Of a DNA stretch of 64,000 nt, positions 37,557-46,519 are shown piece by piece; the stretch's first letter is position 1, and each line of letters begins with the position of its first letter. The notes under the pieces were generated by a model. It saw only the letters and a list, made by a program, of their open reading frames with translations. It was not told where the DNA came from and searched no databases. Made by a program: the position numbers and the translations under genes. This DNA is from Clostridium intestinale DSM 6191 (GTDB taxonomy: Bacteria; Bacillota; Clostridia; Clostridiales; Clostridiaceae), in assembly GCF_900130055.1 (NCBI RefSeq), contig NZ_FQXU01000009.1, positions 184,524 to 248,523 on the forward strand, read 5' to 3'.

Positions 37557-37585
37557 TTGATTTTATTAATGATATAGCATATAAT
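37557..37585 (+). promoter_or_regulatory. Sigma-A promoter of the adhE leader transcript
   Basis: TTGATT (37557-37562), 17-bp spacer, TATAAT (37580-37585). Start predicted near 37592. No good second promoter is seen between the leader ORF and adhE. Confidence 0.72.
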
Positions 37586-37635
37586 TATATTAAGAAGTAA
37601 CAGATGAATAATAATATTTAAAAGGAGTTGAGAGT

Positions 37636-37752
37636 ATGAACGTAATAAAGTATATGATCTCTAGGGAGTTTAGAAACGGATACTCCAAAGACTTGAGAGA
37701 TAAGGTTAACAGCGAATTAGATTCTAACGAAAAGATATATAAAAAAAGATAG
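37636..37752 (+). CDS. 38-residue leader ORF before adhE
   Basis: A short gene with a strong RBS (AAAGGAGTTGAGAG) and ATG 37636. The product is highly charged (MNVIKYMISREFRNGYSKDL at the start, KIYKKR at the end), soluble and of no recognised family. Its stop codon at 37750-37752 lies inside the 5-prime arm of the following terminator, so translation could open the terminator and let transcription reach adhE. It may be a true small protein or a leader peptide. A short ORF is also reported before adhE in the C. acetobutylicum sol operon, but relation is untested. Confidence 0.65.
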   Translation: MNVIKYMISREFRNGYSKDLRDKVNSELDSNEKIYKKR

Positions 37753-37776
37753 CCAGTCTAGGCTATCTTTTTTTAT
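37743..37776 (+). terminator. Terminator/attenuator between leader ORF and adhE
   Basis: AAAGATAGCC (37745-37754) pairs with GGCTATCTTT (37761-37770), followed by TTTTTATT. The leader ORF ends within the first arm. As adhE seems to lack its own promoter, this hairpin probably limits read-through. Confidence 0.88.
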
Positions 37777-37839
37777 TCATAATAATACTAAAAGGGTAAA
37801 TACTAGAATAGAAAATATTCAAACTTTTAGGAGGTTAGT

Positions 37840-40431
37840 ATGAAAGTTACAAATGTTGAGGAACTAATGGAAAAATTAAGATTAGTTAGGGAAGCACAAA
37901 GAAAATTCTCATCTTTTTCTCAGGAAAAGGTTGATGATATTTTTAGGGCAGCAGCTATAGCGGCAAATAATGCAAGAATTAAATTAGCGAAAGCAGCTGT
38001 AGAAGAGACTGGAATGGGAATTGTAGAGGATAAGGTTATAAAAAATCATTTTGCATCTGAATACATATACAATCAATACAAGGATATGCACACCTGCGGT
38101 ATTTTAGAGCATGATGCTTCTTTTGGAATAACCAAGGTAGCTGAGCCTATAGGTGTTGTTGCAGCAATTGTACCGACTACAAATCCAACTTCAACAGCTA
38201 TTTTTAAAGCATTGATTTCATTAAAAACAAGAAATGGAATAATCTTTTCCCCTCATCCAAGAGCTAAAAATGCAACTATACAAGCTGCAAAAATAGTTCT
38301 AGAAGCAGCTGTAAAGGCAGGAGCACCAGAGAATATAATTGGTTGGATAGATGAGCCTTCTGTAGAGCTCTCACAGCTTGTAATGAAGGAAGCAGATATA
38401 ATATTAGCTACTGGAGGTCCAGCCATGGTAAAGGCAGCTTATTCCTCTGGAAAACCAGCTTTAGGAGTAGGCGCAGGTAATACACCAGCAATAATTGATG
38501 AAACAGCACACATCAAAATGGCTGTAAATTCAATATTATTATCTAAAACCTTTGATAATGGAGTTATATGTGCATCAGAACAATCAATTATAGTTATGGA
38601 GTCAATTTATGATAAAGTAAAAGTTGAATTAAAAGAACGAGGAGCTTACATATTAAAGGGAGAAGAAGTAGAGAAAGTAAGAAATATAATCTTAAATGAT
38701 AAAGGCGGATTAAACTCAAACATAGTAGGTCAAAGTGCTTATAAGATAGCAGAAATAGCTGGAGTTAAAGTTCCAGAGGAAGCTAAGGTATTAGTTGGAG
38801 AAGTTGAATCTGTAGAAATGGAGGAGCCCTTCTCTCATGAAAAGTTATCACCAATATTAGCTATGTACAAAGTGCAAAATTTTGAAGAGGCATTAATAAA
38901 AGGGGCAAGACTTATAGAACTTGGAGGGTTTGGTCATACATCAGTTTTATATACAGATCAGTTAAGATCACAAGATAGAATAGAGAAGTTTGGAATAGCA
39001 ATGAAAACTGCTAGAACCATAGTAAACATGCCAGCTTCTCAAGGGGCTATAGGAGATATATATAACTTTAAACTATCGCCATCTCTGACCTTAGGCTGTG
39101 GTTCTTGGGGAGGAAACTCTGTTTCTGAAAATGTTGGACCTAAGCACCTATTAAATATAAAACATGTGGCTGAGAGGAGAGAAAATATGCTTTGGTTTAG
39201 AGTTCCAGATAAGATTTACTTTAAATATGGTTCTCTAGGAGTTGCATTAAGAGAACTTGGAGACATGGGTAAAAAAAGAGCTTTTATAGTTACTGATAAG
39301 GTGTTATATGATTTAGGATATACTACTAATCTAGTTAGGATATTAGAAGAAGGTAAAATAGATTATAAAATATTTTTTGATGTTGAGCCAGATCCAACTA
39401 TAGCTACAGCTAAAAAAGGTGCTGAAGAAATGGAGAGATTTAAGCCAGATGTAATAATAGCCTTAGGTGGAGGTTCTCCAATGGATGCTGCTAAAATAAT
39501 GTGGGTATTATATGAGCATCCATCAGTTAAATTTGAAGATTTAGCCATGAGATTTATGGATATTAGAAAGAGGGTATATAAGTTCCCAACCATGGGTGAA
39601 AAAGCTTATTTTGTAGCCATTCCAACCTCAGCAGGAACTGGATCAGAAGTAACTCCATTTGCAGTTATAACTGATGAAAAAACAGGGGTTAAATATCCTT
39701 TAGCTGATTATGAGTTAACCCCAGATATGGCTATAATAGATGCAGAACTTATGATGAATATGCCAAGAGGACTTACTGCAGCTTCAGGAGTAGATGCCCT
39801 AACTCATGCTATAGAGGCTTATGTGTCTGTATTAGCATCAGAATATACCAATGGATTAGCATTAGAATCCATAAGGCTTATATTTAAGTATCTACCTTTA
39901 GCTTATAATGAAGGAAATGATAATGTAAAGGCAAGGGAAAAGATGGCACACGCAGCAACAATAGCTGGTATGGCATTTGCAAATTCCTTTTTAGGAGTAT
40001 GCCATTCAATGGCACATAAACTTGGATCTATGCACCATGTTCCACATGGAGTTGCCAATGCACTGTTAATAAATGAGGTAATTAGATTTAATGCTGTGGA
40101 TGACCCAAGAAAACAAGCTGCTTTTCCACAATATAAATATCCCAATGTTAAATGGAGATATGGAGTAATAGCAGATTATCTAAACCTTGGAGGAAATACT
40201 CCAGAAGAGAAAATAGAGAGATTAATAGAAAAGATAGATGAATTAAAGGCTCAAGTTGGAATGCCAAAAACAATCTCAGAGTTTGGCGTGTCAAAAGATA
40301 AATTCTACTCAAGCTTAGATGAAATGGTAGAGCAAGCTTTTGATGATCAGTGTACAGGAGCTAATCCAAGATATCCACTTATGAGTGAAATAAAACAGAT
40401 GTACATAAATGCATTTGAAGGAAAGAAATAA
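37840..40431 (+). CDS. adhE: Bifunctional acetaldehyde/alcohol dehydrogenase AdhE
   Basis: Reduces acetyl-CoA (or butyryl-CoA) to the aldehyde and then the alcohol with NADH; forms spirosomes. At 863 residues it has the N-terminal CoA-acylating aldehyde dehydrogenase (catalytic Cys in GVICASEQ, about residue 243) and the C-terminal iron alcohol dehydrogenase (from about 455) with GGGSPMDAAK, ALTHAIEAY and the His-rich CHSMAHKLGSMHHVPHG. RBS TAGGAGGTTAG precedes the ATG. It is regulated through the leader ORF/attenuator and perhaps Rex. It disposes of reducing power from PFOR-based fermentation. Confidence 0.98.
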   Translation: MKVTNVEELMEKLRLVREAQRKFSSFSQEKVDDIFRAAAIAANNARIKLAKAAVEETGMGIVEDKVIKNHFASEYIYNQYKDMHTCGILEHDASFGITKVAEPIGVVAAIVPTTNPTSTAIFKALISLKTRNGIIFSPHPRAKNATIQAAKIVLEAAVKAGAPENIIGWIDEPSVELSQLVMKEADIILATGGPAMVKAAYSSGKPALGVGAGNTPAIIDETAHIKMAVNSILLSKTFDNGVICASEQSIIVMESIYDKVKVELKERGAYILKGEEVEKVRNIILNDKGGLNSNIVGQSAYKIAEIAGVKVPEEAKVLVGEVESVEMEEPFSHEKLSPILAMYKVQNFEEALIKGARLIELGGFGHTSVLYTDQLRSQDRIEKFGIAMKTARTIVNMPASQGAIGDIYNFKLSPSLTLGCGSWGGNSVSENVGPKHLLNIKHVAERRENMLWFRVPDKIYFKYGSLGVALRELGDMGKKRAFIVTDKVLYDLGYTTNLVRILEEGKIDYKIFFDVEPDPTIATAKKGAEEMERFKPDVIIALGGGSPMDAAKIMWVLYEHPSVKFEDLAMRFMDIRKRVYKFPTMGEKAYFVAIPTSAGTGSEVTPFAVITDEKTGVKYPLADYELTPDMAIIDAELMMNMPRGLTAASGVDALTHAIEAYVSVLASEYTNGLALESIRLIFKYLPLAYNEGNDNVKAREKMAHAATIAGMAFANSFLGVCHSMAHKLGSMHHVPHGVANALLINEVIRFNAVDDPRKQAAFPQYKYPNVKWRYGVIADYLNLGGNTPEEKIERLIEKIDELKAQVGMPKTISEFGVSKDKFYSSLDEMVEQAFDDQCTGANPRYPLMSEIKQMYINAFEGKK

Positions 40432-40435
40432 TAGT

Positions 40436-40462
40436 AAAGGACAGCAATTAGGCTGTCCTTTA
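40436..40462. terminator. Bidirectional terminator after adhE
   Basis: AAAGGACAGC pairs with GCTGTCCTTT around a 6-base loop. It also covers the stop codon of the convergent minus-strand gene. Confidence 0.88.
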
Positions 40463-41578
40463 GTTTGAAATTAAGTTGGTTATATCTTTTTCAAAAGGGT
40501 CTAGGCTGTTATATAAGTGATACCTTATTTCACCATTGTAATTAGTTCTAAATAACATAAGATATTTATTAGGATTTCCTAAACTTGGACATACATCTAT
40601 GTTTTCAATATAAGGTAGGTTATAACATAGAGTTTCGTAGCTAGAGTCTAAGGGATTATAACTAATTATCTTTCCAGAGGAATCATAAGAACTAAAAACT
40701 ATCTTAGTTCCAGCATAGGTTTTATAACCTGATGCAATAGGAGCTTTAGTACTTTTTATATTTAAAGAATCTGTAGTATTATCTGAAAAAAGTTTAAGGT
40801 TATAAAGGTTATTTTCTTCTTTAGAAATACTTAATGAACCTCTTGAATAATTATCACTAAATAGCTCTGAAGAATAATATATGTTTTCATGAAGTTTGGT
40901 TTCTTTTTCTAGAGGACTGAGAGTATAGTTTGTATTTAGGGGATAGCTATACAGGTTCATACCGCCACTTTCAGGTTTATTATAGTAAATAGTAGTATTG
41001 TTTAAAGTATCAATAGAAACTATGTTGTGAATATTCAATATGAAATCATTATCCTCTTTTGGCGTAAGTATATATTCTATGTTAAAATCCTTAGAGTTTG
41101 ATTTTAATATGTTAGGAGAAGATTCATAAACAAAAAAGTTATAATAAGATGATGGATATAAATCTTTATAAGGTTCATTAAGGGACGATACATTAATACT
41201 TCCCGGACTAAAAGTAGGGATATTTATAATGTGTGTTGAGTTAAATAAATAAATATTAGACATAGGAAAATTAGAAATTCTTATTTTAAAAGGTTTTCCA
41301 TCAGATATATAACCTAGATTATTATCTAAAGTGTAAGAAGATTTATTAAAATCATAAACTCTAATATTAACATTCTCTTGAGCTTCAGTTAAAATCAAAA
41401 GTTTTGGCTCTTCTTCTGAATTAATTAGTTTGGTATATACTCTTTTATTATCTATAGTAGAAAATAACATATCGCTATCTAAATATTCATAATTTAGTTG
41501 TTTTTGTTTCATTGTATTTGTAGTTATTAACGAAATAATAGAGATAATTAATAATAAAGGCAAAACAAATCTCTTCAT
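40460..41578 (-). CDS. Membrane-anchored extracellular protein of unknown function
   Basis: A 372-residue protein with an N-terminal hydrophobic segment (residues 4-19) without a lipobox Cys, so a signal anchor or signal peptide. The rest is polar, rich in Ser, Asn and Tyr and in predicted beta strands, with repeated aromatic-turn elements that could be a beta-propeller; there is no catalytic motif I recognise. RBS AAGGAGAAT precedes the ATG. It is divergent from a two-gene membrane operon (82-bp gap) and may work with it at the cell surface, but that is only positional. Confidence 0.75.
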   Translation of the reverse strand: MKRFVLPLLLIISIISLITTNTMKQKQLNYEYLDSDMLFSTIDNKRVYTKLINSEEEPKLLILTEAQENVNIRVYDFNKSSYTLDNNLGYISDGKPFKIRISNFPMSNIYLFNSTHIINIPTFSPGSINVSSLNEPYKDLYPSSYYNFFVYESSPNILKSNSKDFNIEYILTPKEDNDFILNIHNIVSIDTLNNTTIYYNKPESGGMNLYSYPLNTNYTLSPLEKETKLHENIYYSSELFSDNYSRGSLSISKEENNLYNLKLFSDNTTDSLNIKSTKAPIASGYKTYAGTKIVFSSYDSSGKIISYNPLDSSYETLCYNLPYIENIDVCPSLGNPNKYLMLFRTNYNGEIRYHLYNSLDPFEKDITNLISN

Positions 41579-41660
41579 AAATTCTCCTTAAGACTATGGT
41601 AAATATATGGTATAATAACATTATATACTAAAAAATAGAAATAAAAAAGGATGCTAATTT

Positions 41661-42437
41661 ATGAGTAGATATGTAAAAGAGGGATTTGAAGAGTTAAAGG
41701 ATAAGATATTATTTATTATTTGTATACCTCTGTTCGTAGATATATTAGGTTTGATATTATATGGAAAAATATTTAATGAAAAGTTTGAAAGAAGTATAAA
41801 CTTAATTAACTTAAAACTTGGTGTTATAGGAGTACCACCTTCTGCATCATATCTAATTGATGGATTTCCAAGTGAACTTGGTATATATTTATCAACTACT
41901 TTAAACACAGAGTTTCTTCTTACATATCTAATTTTTATACTCATAATGACATTCATAATAAGTGGATACGGAAGTTTGTTGGTTAACTCTCAAAAGGCAT
42001 CTATAAAAATGTTTTTTAGAGATGGATTTAAGAATTGGAATAAATTTTTTATAGTTTATTGTCCCAATTATATCTTTGCAATATTATATATGATTGAAAG
42101 CCCATATAAGTGGTTAGCATTAGTAGTATCTTTTATATATAATATAGTTATATTTTACATAGTGCCAGTCCTTATACTGGATTATGAAAATATAGCTAAA
42201 AGTTATTCTAAGTCTTTTAGAATGTTAATCAATAATTTAAGTAAAACCATAGGGTTGTTATTTGAAATGAGTATATGTTTTTTAGTATTAAACATACCCG
42301 TATCAATTTTGGTGAATAGTTTTGGATATATAGGAGTATATATTTCAATAATTCCGATAATAACATTAGGAGTAATATCAAATAAAAGTTTTATTAAGCT
42401 ATATGAATTACACAAGGGGGATATAAATGATAACTAA
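41661..42437 (+). CDS. Polytopic membrane protein of unknown function
   Basis: A 258-residue protein with about six membrane segments (around 15-34, 86-106, 128-146, 150-172, 195-215, 219-239) and short polar loops. It recalls DUF975/GlpQ-membrane-type proteins in layout but shows no diagnostic motif. The RBS is weak (AAAAAGGATG). Its last 11 bases overlap the next gene, so the two are translationally coupled. As the partner is a CPBP-type intramembrane protease, it may help that enzyme or be its substrate; this is inference. Confidence 0.72.
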   Translation: MSRYVKEGFEELKDKILFIICIPLFVDILGLILYGKIFNEKFERSINLINLKLGVIGVPPSASYLIDGFPSELGIYLSTTLNTEFLLTYLIFILIMTFIISGYGSLLVNSQKASIKMFFRDGFKNWNKFFIVYCPNYIFAILYMIESPYKWLALVVSFIYNIVIFYIVPVLILDYENIAKSYSKSFRMLINNLSKTIGLLFEMSICFLVLNIPVSILVNSFGYIGVYISIIPIITLGVISNKSFIKLYELHKGDINDN

Positions 42438-43293
42438 ACTTAAAAGAGTATTTGGCATATTAGGTGAATTTGAAAAGGGTAGACTTAAGGTTGAACGTAT
42501 AGGTTTCTTCAAAGCTTTAGGGGTATTATTTATTTGGCAGCTATTTGCCATGCTACCTGAGCTTATTTCAACAGGAATATATGCTATAAAAAAAGAATAC
42601 TACATGATACCTGTAAGTTTTATACTTCAATTTATATGTAATTTATTTTTTGTATATATAATTTTTAGAATTTTTACTCTGCCTAACACTGAAGAAGTAA
42701 GGAAAAAGGCAGTTAAAACAAAAAAAATGATACTTTTTAGTATTTTAATATTATTTGGATATAGAATTTTTTATGTTGGAACCTTAGAACATATAATGAA
42801 TATACTTCCTATGCCAAAATTTATAGAAGACATATTTAATATGCTACAAATAGATGATATTCAAGCCTGGGGATTTTTACTTAGCAGTATATTTATAGCT
42901 CCTATAGTAGAAGAGGTTGTATGTAGAGGGATAATATTTAATGGTCTTAGAAAGCGTTACTCAGACCTATGGGCTATATTAATATCATCATTTTTATTTG
43001 GGTTTATACACCTAAACTTACAACAAGGAATTAATGCTTTTATTATTGGTGTATTGTTCTCTTGGGTGTATGTTAAAACAAATTCACTATATCTTTGTAT
43101 AGCCCTCCATGCTTTTAATAATTTCATTATAAATCCTATGTATTATGTAATAGGTGAAGATGAAAAGGGAGTCATTGTATCAATAATATTTGCTGTCTTT
43201 GGATTACTGATATCAGTTATAGGTATTAGATATTTTATAAAAGAAACAGACAAAATGAAAGAAGAAGATTCCATAGAAATAATTGAATTTTAG
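42427..43293 (+). CDS. CPBP family intramembrane metalloprotease
   Basis: A 288-residue membrane protein of the CAAX-protease/bacteriocin-processing (Abi) family. All three motifs are present: EEVVCRG at 162-168, FGFIH ending at H195, and LHAFNN with H228 and N231. About seven membrane segments. RBS AAGGGGGAT precedes ATG 42427 inside the preceding gene. Family members cleave prenylated proteins or membrane peptides, or confer bacteriocin immunity; no bacteriocin gene is adjacent. A terminator follows. Confidence 0.9.
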   Translation: MITKLKRVFGILGEFEKGRLKVERIGFFKALGVLFIWQLFAMLPELISTGIYAIKKEYYMIPVSFILQFICNLFFVYIIFRIFTLPNTEEVRKKAVKTKKMILFSILILFGYRIFYVGTLEHIMNILPMPKFIEDIFNMLQIDDIQAWGFLLSSIFIAPIVEEVVCRGIIFNGLRKRYSDLWAILISSFLFGFIHLNLQQGINAFIIGVLFSWVYVKTNSLYLCIALHAFNNFIINPMYYVIGEDEKGVIVSIIFAVFGLLISVIGIRYFIKETDKMKEEDSIEIIEF

Positions 43294-43300
43294 ATAAATG

Positions 43301-43334
43301 AAAAAATCTTGTTATTTTAGCAAGATTTTTTTTG
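43301..43334 (+). terminator. Intrinsic terminator
   Basis: AAAAAATCTTG pairs with CAAGATTTTTT, then T-run. It ends the membrane protein/CPBP pair. Confidence 0.9.
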
Positions 43335-43336
43335 TT

Positions 43337-43379
43337 TGTAACCTTAGTTACCGAAAATATCTTTTATACCCTCTATAAT
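43337..43379 (+). promoter_or_regulatory. hcp promoter with CRP/FNR-type site at -41.5
   Basis: GTAAC-CTTA-GTTAC (43338-43351) is a perfect inverted repeat with CRP/FNR-family geometry. TATAAT is at 43374-43379; counting its last base as -7 puts +1 at 43386 and the palindrome centre at -41.5, the class II activator position. The -35 region (CCGAAA) is poor, as expected for activator dependence. HcpR, a CRP/FNR-type nitrosative stress regulator, controls hcp in clostridia and is the likely ligand-sensing factor. Confidence 0.75.
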
Positions 43380-43447
43380 AAAATTGTCGATAGGGACAAG
43401 TGATTATGAAAAAAGAATAATTTATATAAATGGAGGAGTTTTAAAAG

Positions 43448-45085
43448 ATGAGTATGTTTTGTTATCAATGTCAAGAAACAGCAGGATGCAGCGGATGTAC
43501 AGTAAGAGGAGTTTGTGGTAAATCACCAGAACTTGCAGGTCTACAAGATCTACTAATATACACTACTAGAGGTTTATCAGAAATTACTACAAAAGCTAGA
43601 GAACAAGGGATAGAAGTATCTCAAGATGTAAATCACTATATAACAATTAACTTATTTACAACAATTACAAATGCTAACTTTGATAATGAAGTATTTTATG
43701 GCAGAGTTAGAGAGACTCTTAAGATAAAAAATGAATTATTAGCTAAATTAGCTAACAAAGAAGGTTTATCAGCAGCAGCACTATGGACAGCTGAAACTAA
43801 CGAAGAGTTTGAAGCAAAAGCTCCTAGCATAGGTGTATTAGCTACTGAAAATGAAGATGTAAGAAGTTTAAGAGAACTTGTAACTTACGGATTAAAAGGT
43901 ATGTCAGCATACATGAAACATGCTAATGCATTAAACTACAATAATGAAGAAATAGATGCTTTCCTACAAAAAGCTTTAAGCAAAACTTTAGATGATAGCT
44001 TAACAGCAAATGAATTAGTAGCTTTAACTTTAGAAACTGGTAAAGTTGGAGTAGATGCAATGGCATTATTAGATGGTGCTAATACTGGAACTTATGGACA
44101 TCCAGAATTAACAAAAGTTAATATAGGAGTTGGAACTAACCCTGGAATATTAATTTCTGGACATGATTTAAAAGATATAGAAGAATTATTAAAACAAACA
44201 GAAGGAACTGGAGTAGATGTTTATACTCACTCAGAAATGCTACCAGCTCACTACTACCCAGCATTCAAGAAGTATTCACACTTTGTAGGAAACTACGGAA
44301 ATGCATGGTGGAAACAAAATACAGAATTTGAAAGCTTTAATGGACCAATCCTTATGACAACAAACTGTATAGTACCTCCAAAAGCTTCATACAAAGATAG
44401 ATTATTTACTACTGGAGCTTCTGGATTTGAAGGATGTAAACACATAGAACCAGGTAAAGATGGAGCAGCTAAAGATTTCTCAGAAATAATTGAATTAGCT
44501 AAGAAATGTGCAGCACCAACAGAAATAGAAACTGGAGAAATAATTGGTGGATTTGCACATAACCAAGTATTTGCATTAGCAGATAAGGTTGTAGATGCAG
44601 TTAAATCAGGAGCTATAAAGAAATTCTTCGTAATGGCAGGTTGTGATGGAAGAGCTAAATCAAGAAATTACTACACTGACTTTGCAAAAGCCATTCCAAG
44701 TGACACAGTAATCCTAACAGCTGGTTGTGCTAAATACAAATACAACAAGTTAGATTTAGGTGATATCGGAGGAATTCCAAGAGTATTAGATGCAGGTCAA
44801 TGTAACGACTCTTACTCATTAGCATTAATCGCTCTAAAATTAAAAGAAGTATTTGAACTTGAAGATATAAATGAATTACCAATAGCATTCAACATTGCTT
44901 GGTATGAGCAAAAAGCTGTAATAGTATTATTAAGTTTATTATACTTAGGAGTGAAGAACATTCACTTAGGACCAACATTACCAGCATTCCTTTCTCCAAA
45001 TGTAGCTAAAGTTTTAGTTGAAAACTTTGGAATCGGTGGAATAACAAACGTTGAAGATGATGTTAAAATGTTCATGGAAATGTAA
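43448..45085 (+). CDS. hcp: Hybrid-cluster protein (hydroxylamine/NO reductase)
   Basis: A 545-residue Fe-S protein involved in nitric oxide and hydroxylamine detoxification. The N-terminal cubane ligands C5, C8, C17 and C23 ([19 protein letters not shown]) follow the anaerobe spacing; there is an extra Cys at 14. Hybrid-cluster ligands appear in [32 protein letters not shown] and AGCAKYKYN, and in the C-terminal EQKAV region. RBS GGAGGAGT precedes the ATG. It is monocistronic between terminators. Codon use is strongly biased, as in abundant proteins. Confidence 0.97.
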   Translation: MSMFCYQCQETAGCSGCTVRGVCGKSPELAGLQDLLIYTTRGLSEITTKAREQGIEVSQDVNHYITINLFTTITNANFDNEVFYGRVRETLKIKNELLAKLANKEGLSAAALWTAETNEEFEAKAPSIGVLATENEDVRSLRELVTYGLKGMSAYMKHANALNYNNEEIDAFLQKALSKTLDDSLTANELVALTLETGKVGVDAMALLDGANTGTYGHPELTKVNIGVGTNPGILISGHDLKDIEELLKQTEGTGVDVYTHSEMLPAHYYPAFKKYSHFVGNYGNAWWKQNTEFESFNGPILMTTNCIVPPKASYKDRLFTTGASGFEGCKHIEPGKDGAAKDFSEIIELAKKCAAPTEIETGEIIGGFAHNQVFALADKVVDAVKSGAIKKFFVMAGCDGRAKSRNYYTDFAKAIPSDTVILTAGCAKYKYNKLDLGDIGGIPRVLDAGQCNDSYSLALIALKLKEVFELEDINELPIAFNIAWYEQKAVIVLLSLLYLGVKNIHLGPTLPAFLSPNVAKVLVENFGIGGITNVEDDVKMFMEM

Positions 45086-45092
45086 TTAATAT

Positions 45093-45130
45093 AGAAGGAG
45101 CTATCGCAAGGTAGCTCTTTCTTTTATTTT
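45093..45130 (+). terminator. Intrinsic terminator of hcp
   Basis: AGAAGGAGCTA pairs with TAGCTCTTTCT around an 8-base loop, then T-rich. Confidence 0.88.
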
Positions 45131-45146
45131 ATAGAAAGGCTAAACA

Positions 45147-45206
45147 TAAAATAAGGCCCAAGATAAGGTGCAAGACAGGGTCCAAGATGAGGCCCAAGAT
45201 AAAGCT
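45147..45206. repeat. 12-bp tandem repeat
   Basis: CAAGAT/CAAGAC recurs at 45159, 45171, 45183 and 45195, exactly 12 bp apart; units read CAAGATAAGGTG, CAAGACAGGGTC, CAAGATGAGGCC, CAAGATAAAGCT. A weaker unit precedes at 45147. It abuts a 49-bp module array and lies in the 511-bp gap between hcp and the AraC gene. Confidence 0.8.
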
Positions 45207-45361
45207 AAAAGAATTTAACGAGACTTGCACTATTCGGTAGGCGCGTCTTTCAGCATCAGTCTAATCCTTTAGTAGAAGGAATCTAATGGAGCTTGAGAAG
45301 AAGCTCCTACAGTGCAGAGGTTAATAGGAATTTAATGAGACTTGGGAAGAAGTCTCTACAG
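45206..45361 (+). repeat. 49-bp stem-loop module array (between hcp and AraC gene)
   Basis: CTACAG ends at 45312 and 45361, exactly 49 bp apart. Stems are GGAGCTT/AAGCTCC (45287-45306) and GAGACTT/AAGTCTC (45336-45356), the same pair of stems in the same order as at 207-304. A leading copy (45207-45270) begins as the forward module (AAAAGAATTTAACGAGACTTG) but runs into the CGGTAGGCG reverse variant seen at 311-360. Confidence 0.85.
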
Positions 45362-45364
45362 TAT

Positions 45365-45476
45365 AGAAGTGCAGAAATTCAGAAACGTAGAAATTTAGAA
45401 ATTTAGAACATCAGAAGATCAGAAGATCAGAAGTTTAGAACATCAGAAAATCAGAAACGTACAAAATTATAAAGAT
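45365..45476. repeat. Octamer tandem array
   Basis: Fourteen units in one 8-bp register: AGAAGTGC, AGAAATTC, AGAAACGT, AGAAATTT twice, AGAACATC, AGAAGATC twice, AGAAGTTT, AGAACATC, AGAAAATC, AGAAACGT, ACAAAATT, ATAAAGAT. The first four bases are nearly constant and the last four vary. It directly follows the 49-bp modules. Confidence 0.9.
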
Positions 45477-45512
45477 ATTGAAAAGAAGAATTCCTACCGC
45501 ATCGTGGAGTAT

Positions 45513-45566
45513 AAAATAGGCTGAGTCTCCTTAATAATAAGTTATCATAAAGGAGGCACAGCCTAA
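45513..45566 (-). terminator. Intrinsic terminator of the AraC gene
   Basis: On the minus strand AGGCTG and CTCCTT arms pair with AAGGAG and CAGCCT (45518-45564), followed by TATTTTAT. Confidence 0.82.
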
Positions 45567-45596
45567 AGTATTAATAAATTTAATTCGGCTCTGAAG

Positions 45597-46436
45597 TTAT
45601 TTCTCCTTAACAGGTATCCAAACTTCACTTATATAATCTTCTGATTTAATATCACCATCTGTGTAATACTCAATAGCAAAGTCTGGAATTAATTCATAGG
45701 AGGATTGAGGAAGCCATTCGCTATATACTCTTTTCCATAAATCTTGTATTGAGTTTGGCATTGCCCCCACACATTTAAAAACAGCCCAATCATAGCTTGG
45801 AACTTCAAGAATTTCAAAACCTTCTGGAATTAAAGTAGATTCATTGTAGAATTCTCCAATACCATACTTAAACTCCTTATCTCCAATGTTTTCTTGTATA
45901 CTTATACCTATTTCACCACATACAACCTTACCTAGTCCAGCTTTAAAATATTCATCCCAAAATAACGGAATATCAATTAAATTACTCTCCATATTGAAGG
46001 TTTTTGATTTTATAACTAGCTTAAAAACATCTTTTTTGATTATTTTATAATCCATAACACTACCACCTATCAATTGAATTTTTATTATAAGACGATTAAA
46101 GGATTTTAGATTTTCACCTTTTCTTTTTGCTTGATTAGGAGTTATTCCATGAAATCTTTTAAAAGCTTTTGAGAAACTTTCAGGTGTTTCATATCCATAC
46201 TTTAATGCAATATCTATGATTTTTACATCTTCCTTAATTAATTCTTGGCCGGCTAAAGAAAGACGTCTATTGCGAATATATTCTCCTATTGTTAAGTCTG
46301 TTAAAAGGTTAAAGGTTCGTTGAAAATGAAATGATGAGATACAAACATGGGCTGCAATTTTGCTGCAGTCTATGTCTTCTGATAAGTTTTCTTCAATATA
46401 ATCAATTGCTTTATTTAAGGTTTGTATCCATTCCAT
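45597..46436 (-). CDS. AraC family regulator with GyrI-like effector domain
   Basis: A 279-residue transcription regulator. Two helix-turn-helix motifs fill residues about 8-105 (CSKIAAHVCISSFHFQRTF and the AraC signature GYETPESFSKAFKRFHGITP). A GyrI-like small-molecule binding domain follows (about 125-279), with the conserved ending YISEVWIPVK. This SoxS/Rob-plus-GyrI layout is common in Firmicute stress or drug sensors. RBS AAGGAGATGA precedes the ATG. It lies 83 bp after the anti-sigma gene on the same strand and could be in its transcript. Targets unknown. Confidence 0.92.
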   Translation of the reverse strand: MEWIQTLNKAIDYIEENLSEDIDCSKIAAHVCISSFHFQRTFNLLTDLTIGEYIRNRRLSLAGQELIKEDVKIIDIALKYGYETPESFSKAFKRFHGITPNQAKRKGENLKSFNRLIIKIQLIGGSVMDYKIIKKDVFKLVIKSKTFNMESNLIDIPLFWDEYFKAGLGKVVCGEIGISIQENIGDKEFKYGIGEFYNESTLIPEGFEILEVPSYDWAVFKCVGAMPNSIQDLWKRVYSEWLPQSSYELIPDFAIEYYTDGDIKSEDYISEVWIPVKEK

Positions 46437-46519
46437 TTAATCATCTCCTTAAAATAATCATATCACGAGGCATAATTGCAATCCTGTTTTTAAGTGCTTA
46501 GTTTTGTCCATAATAATAT

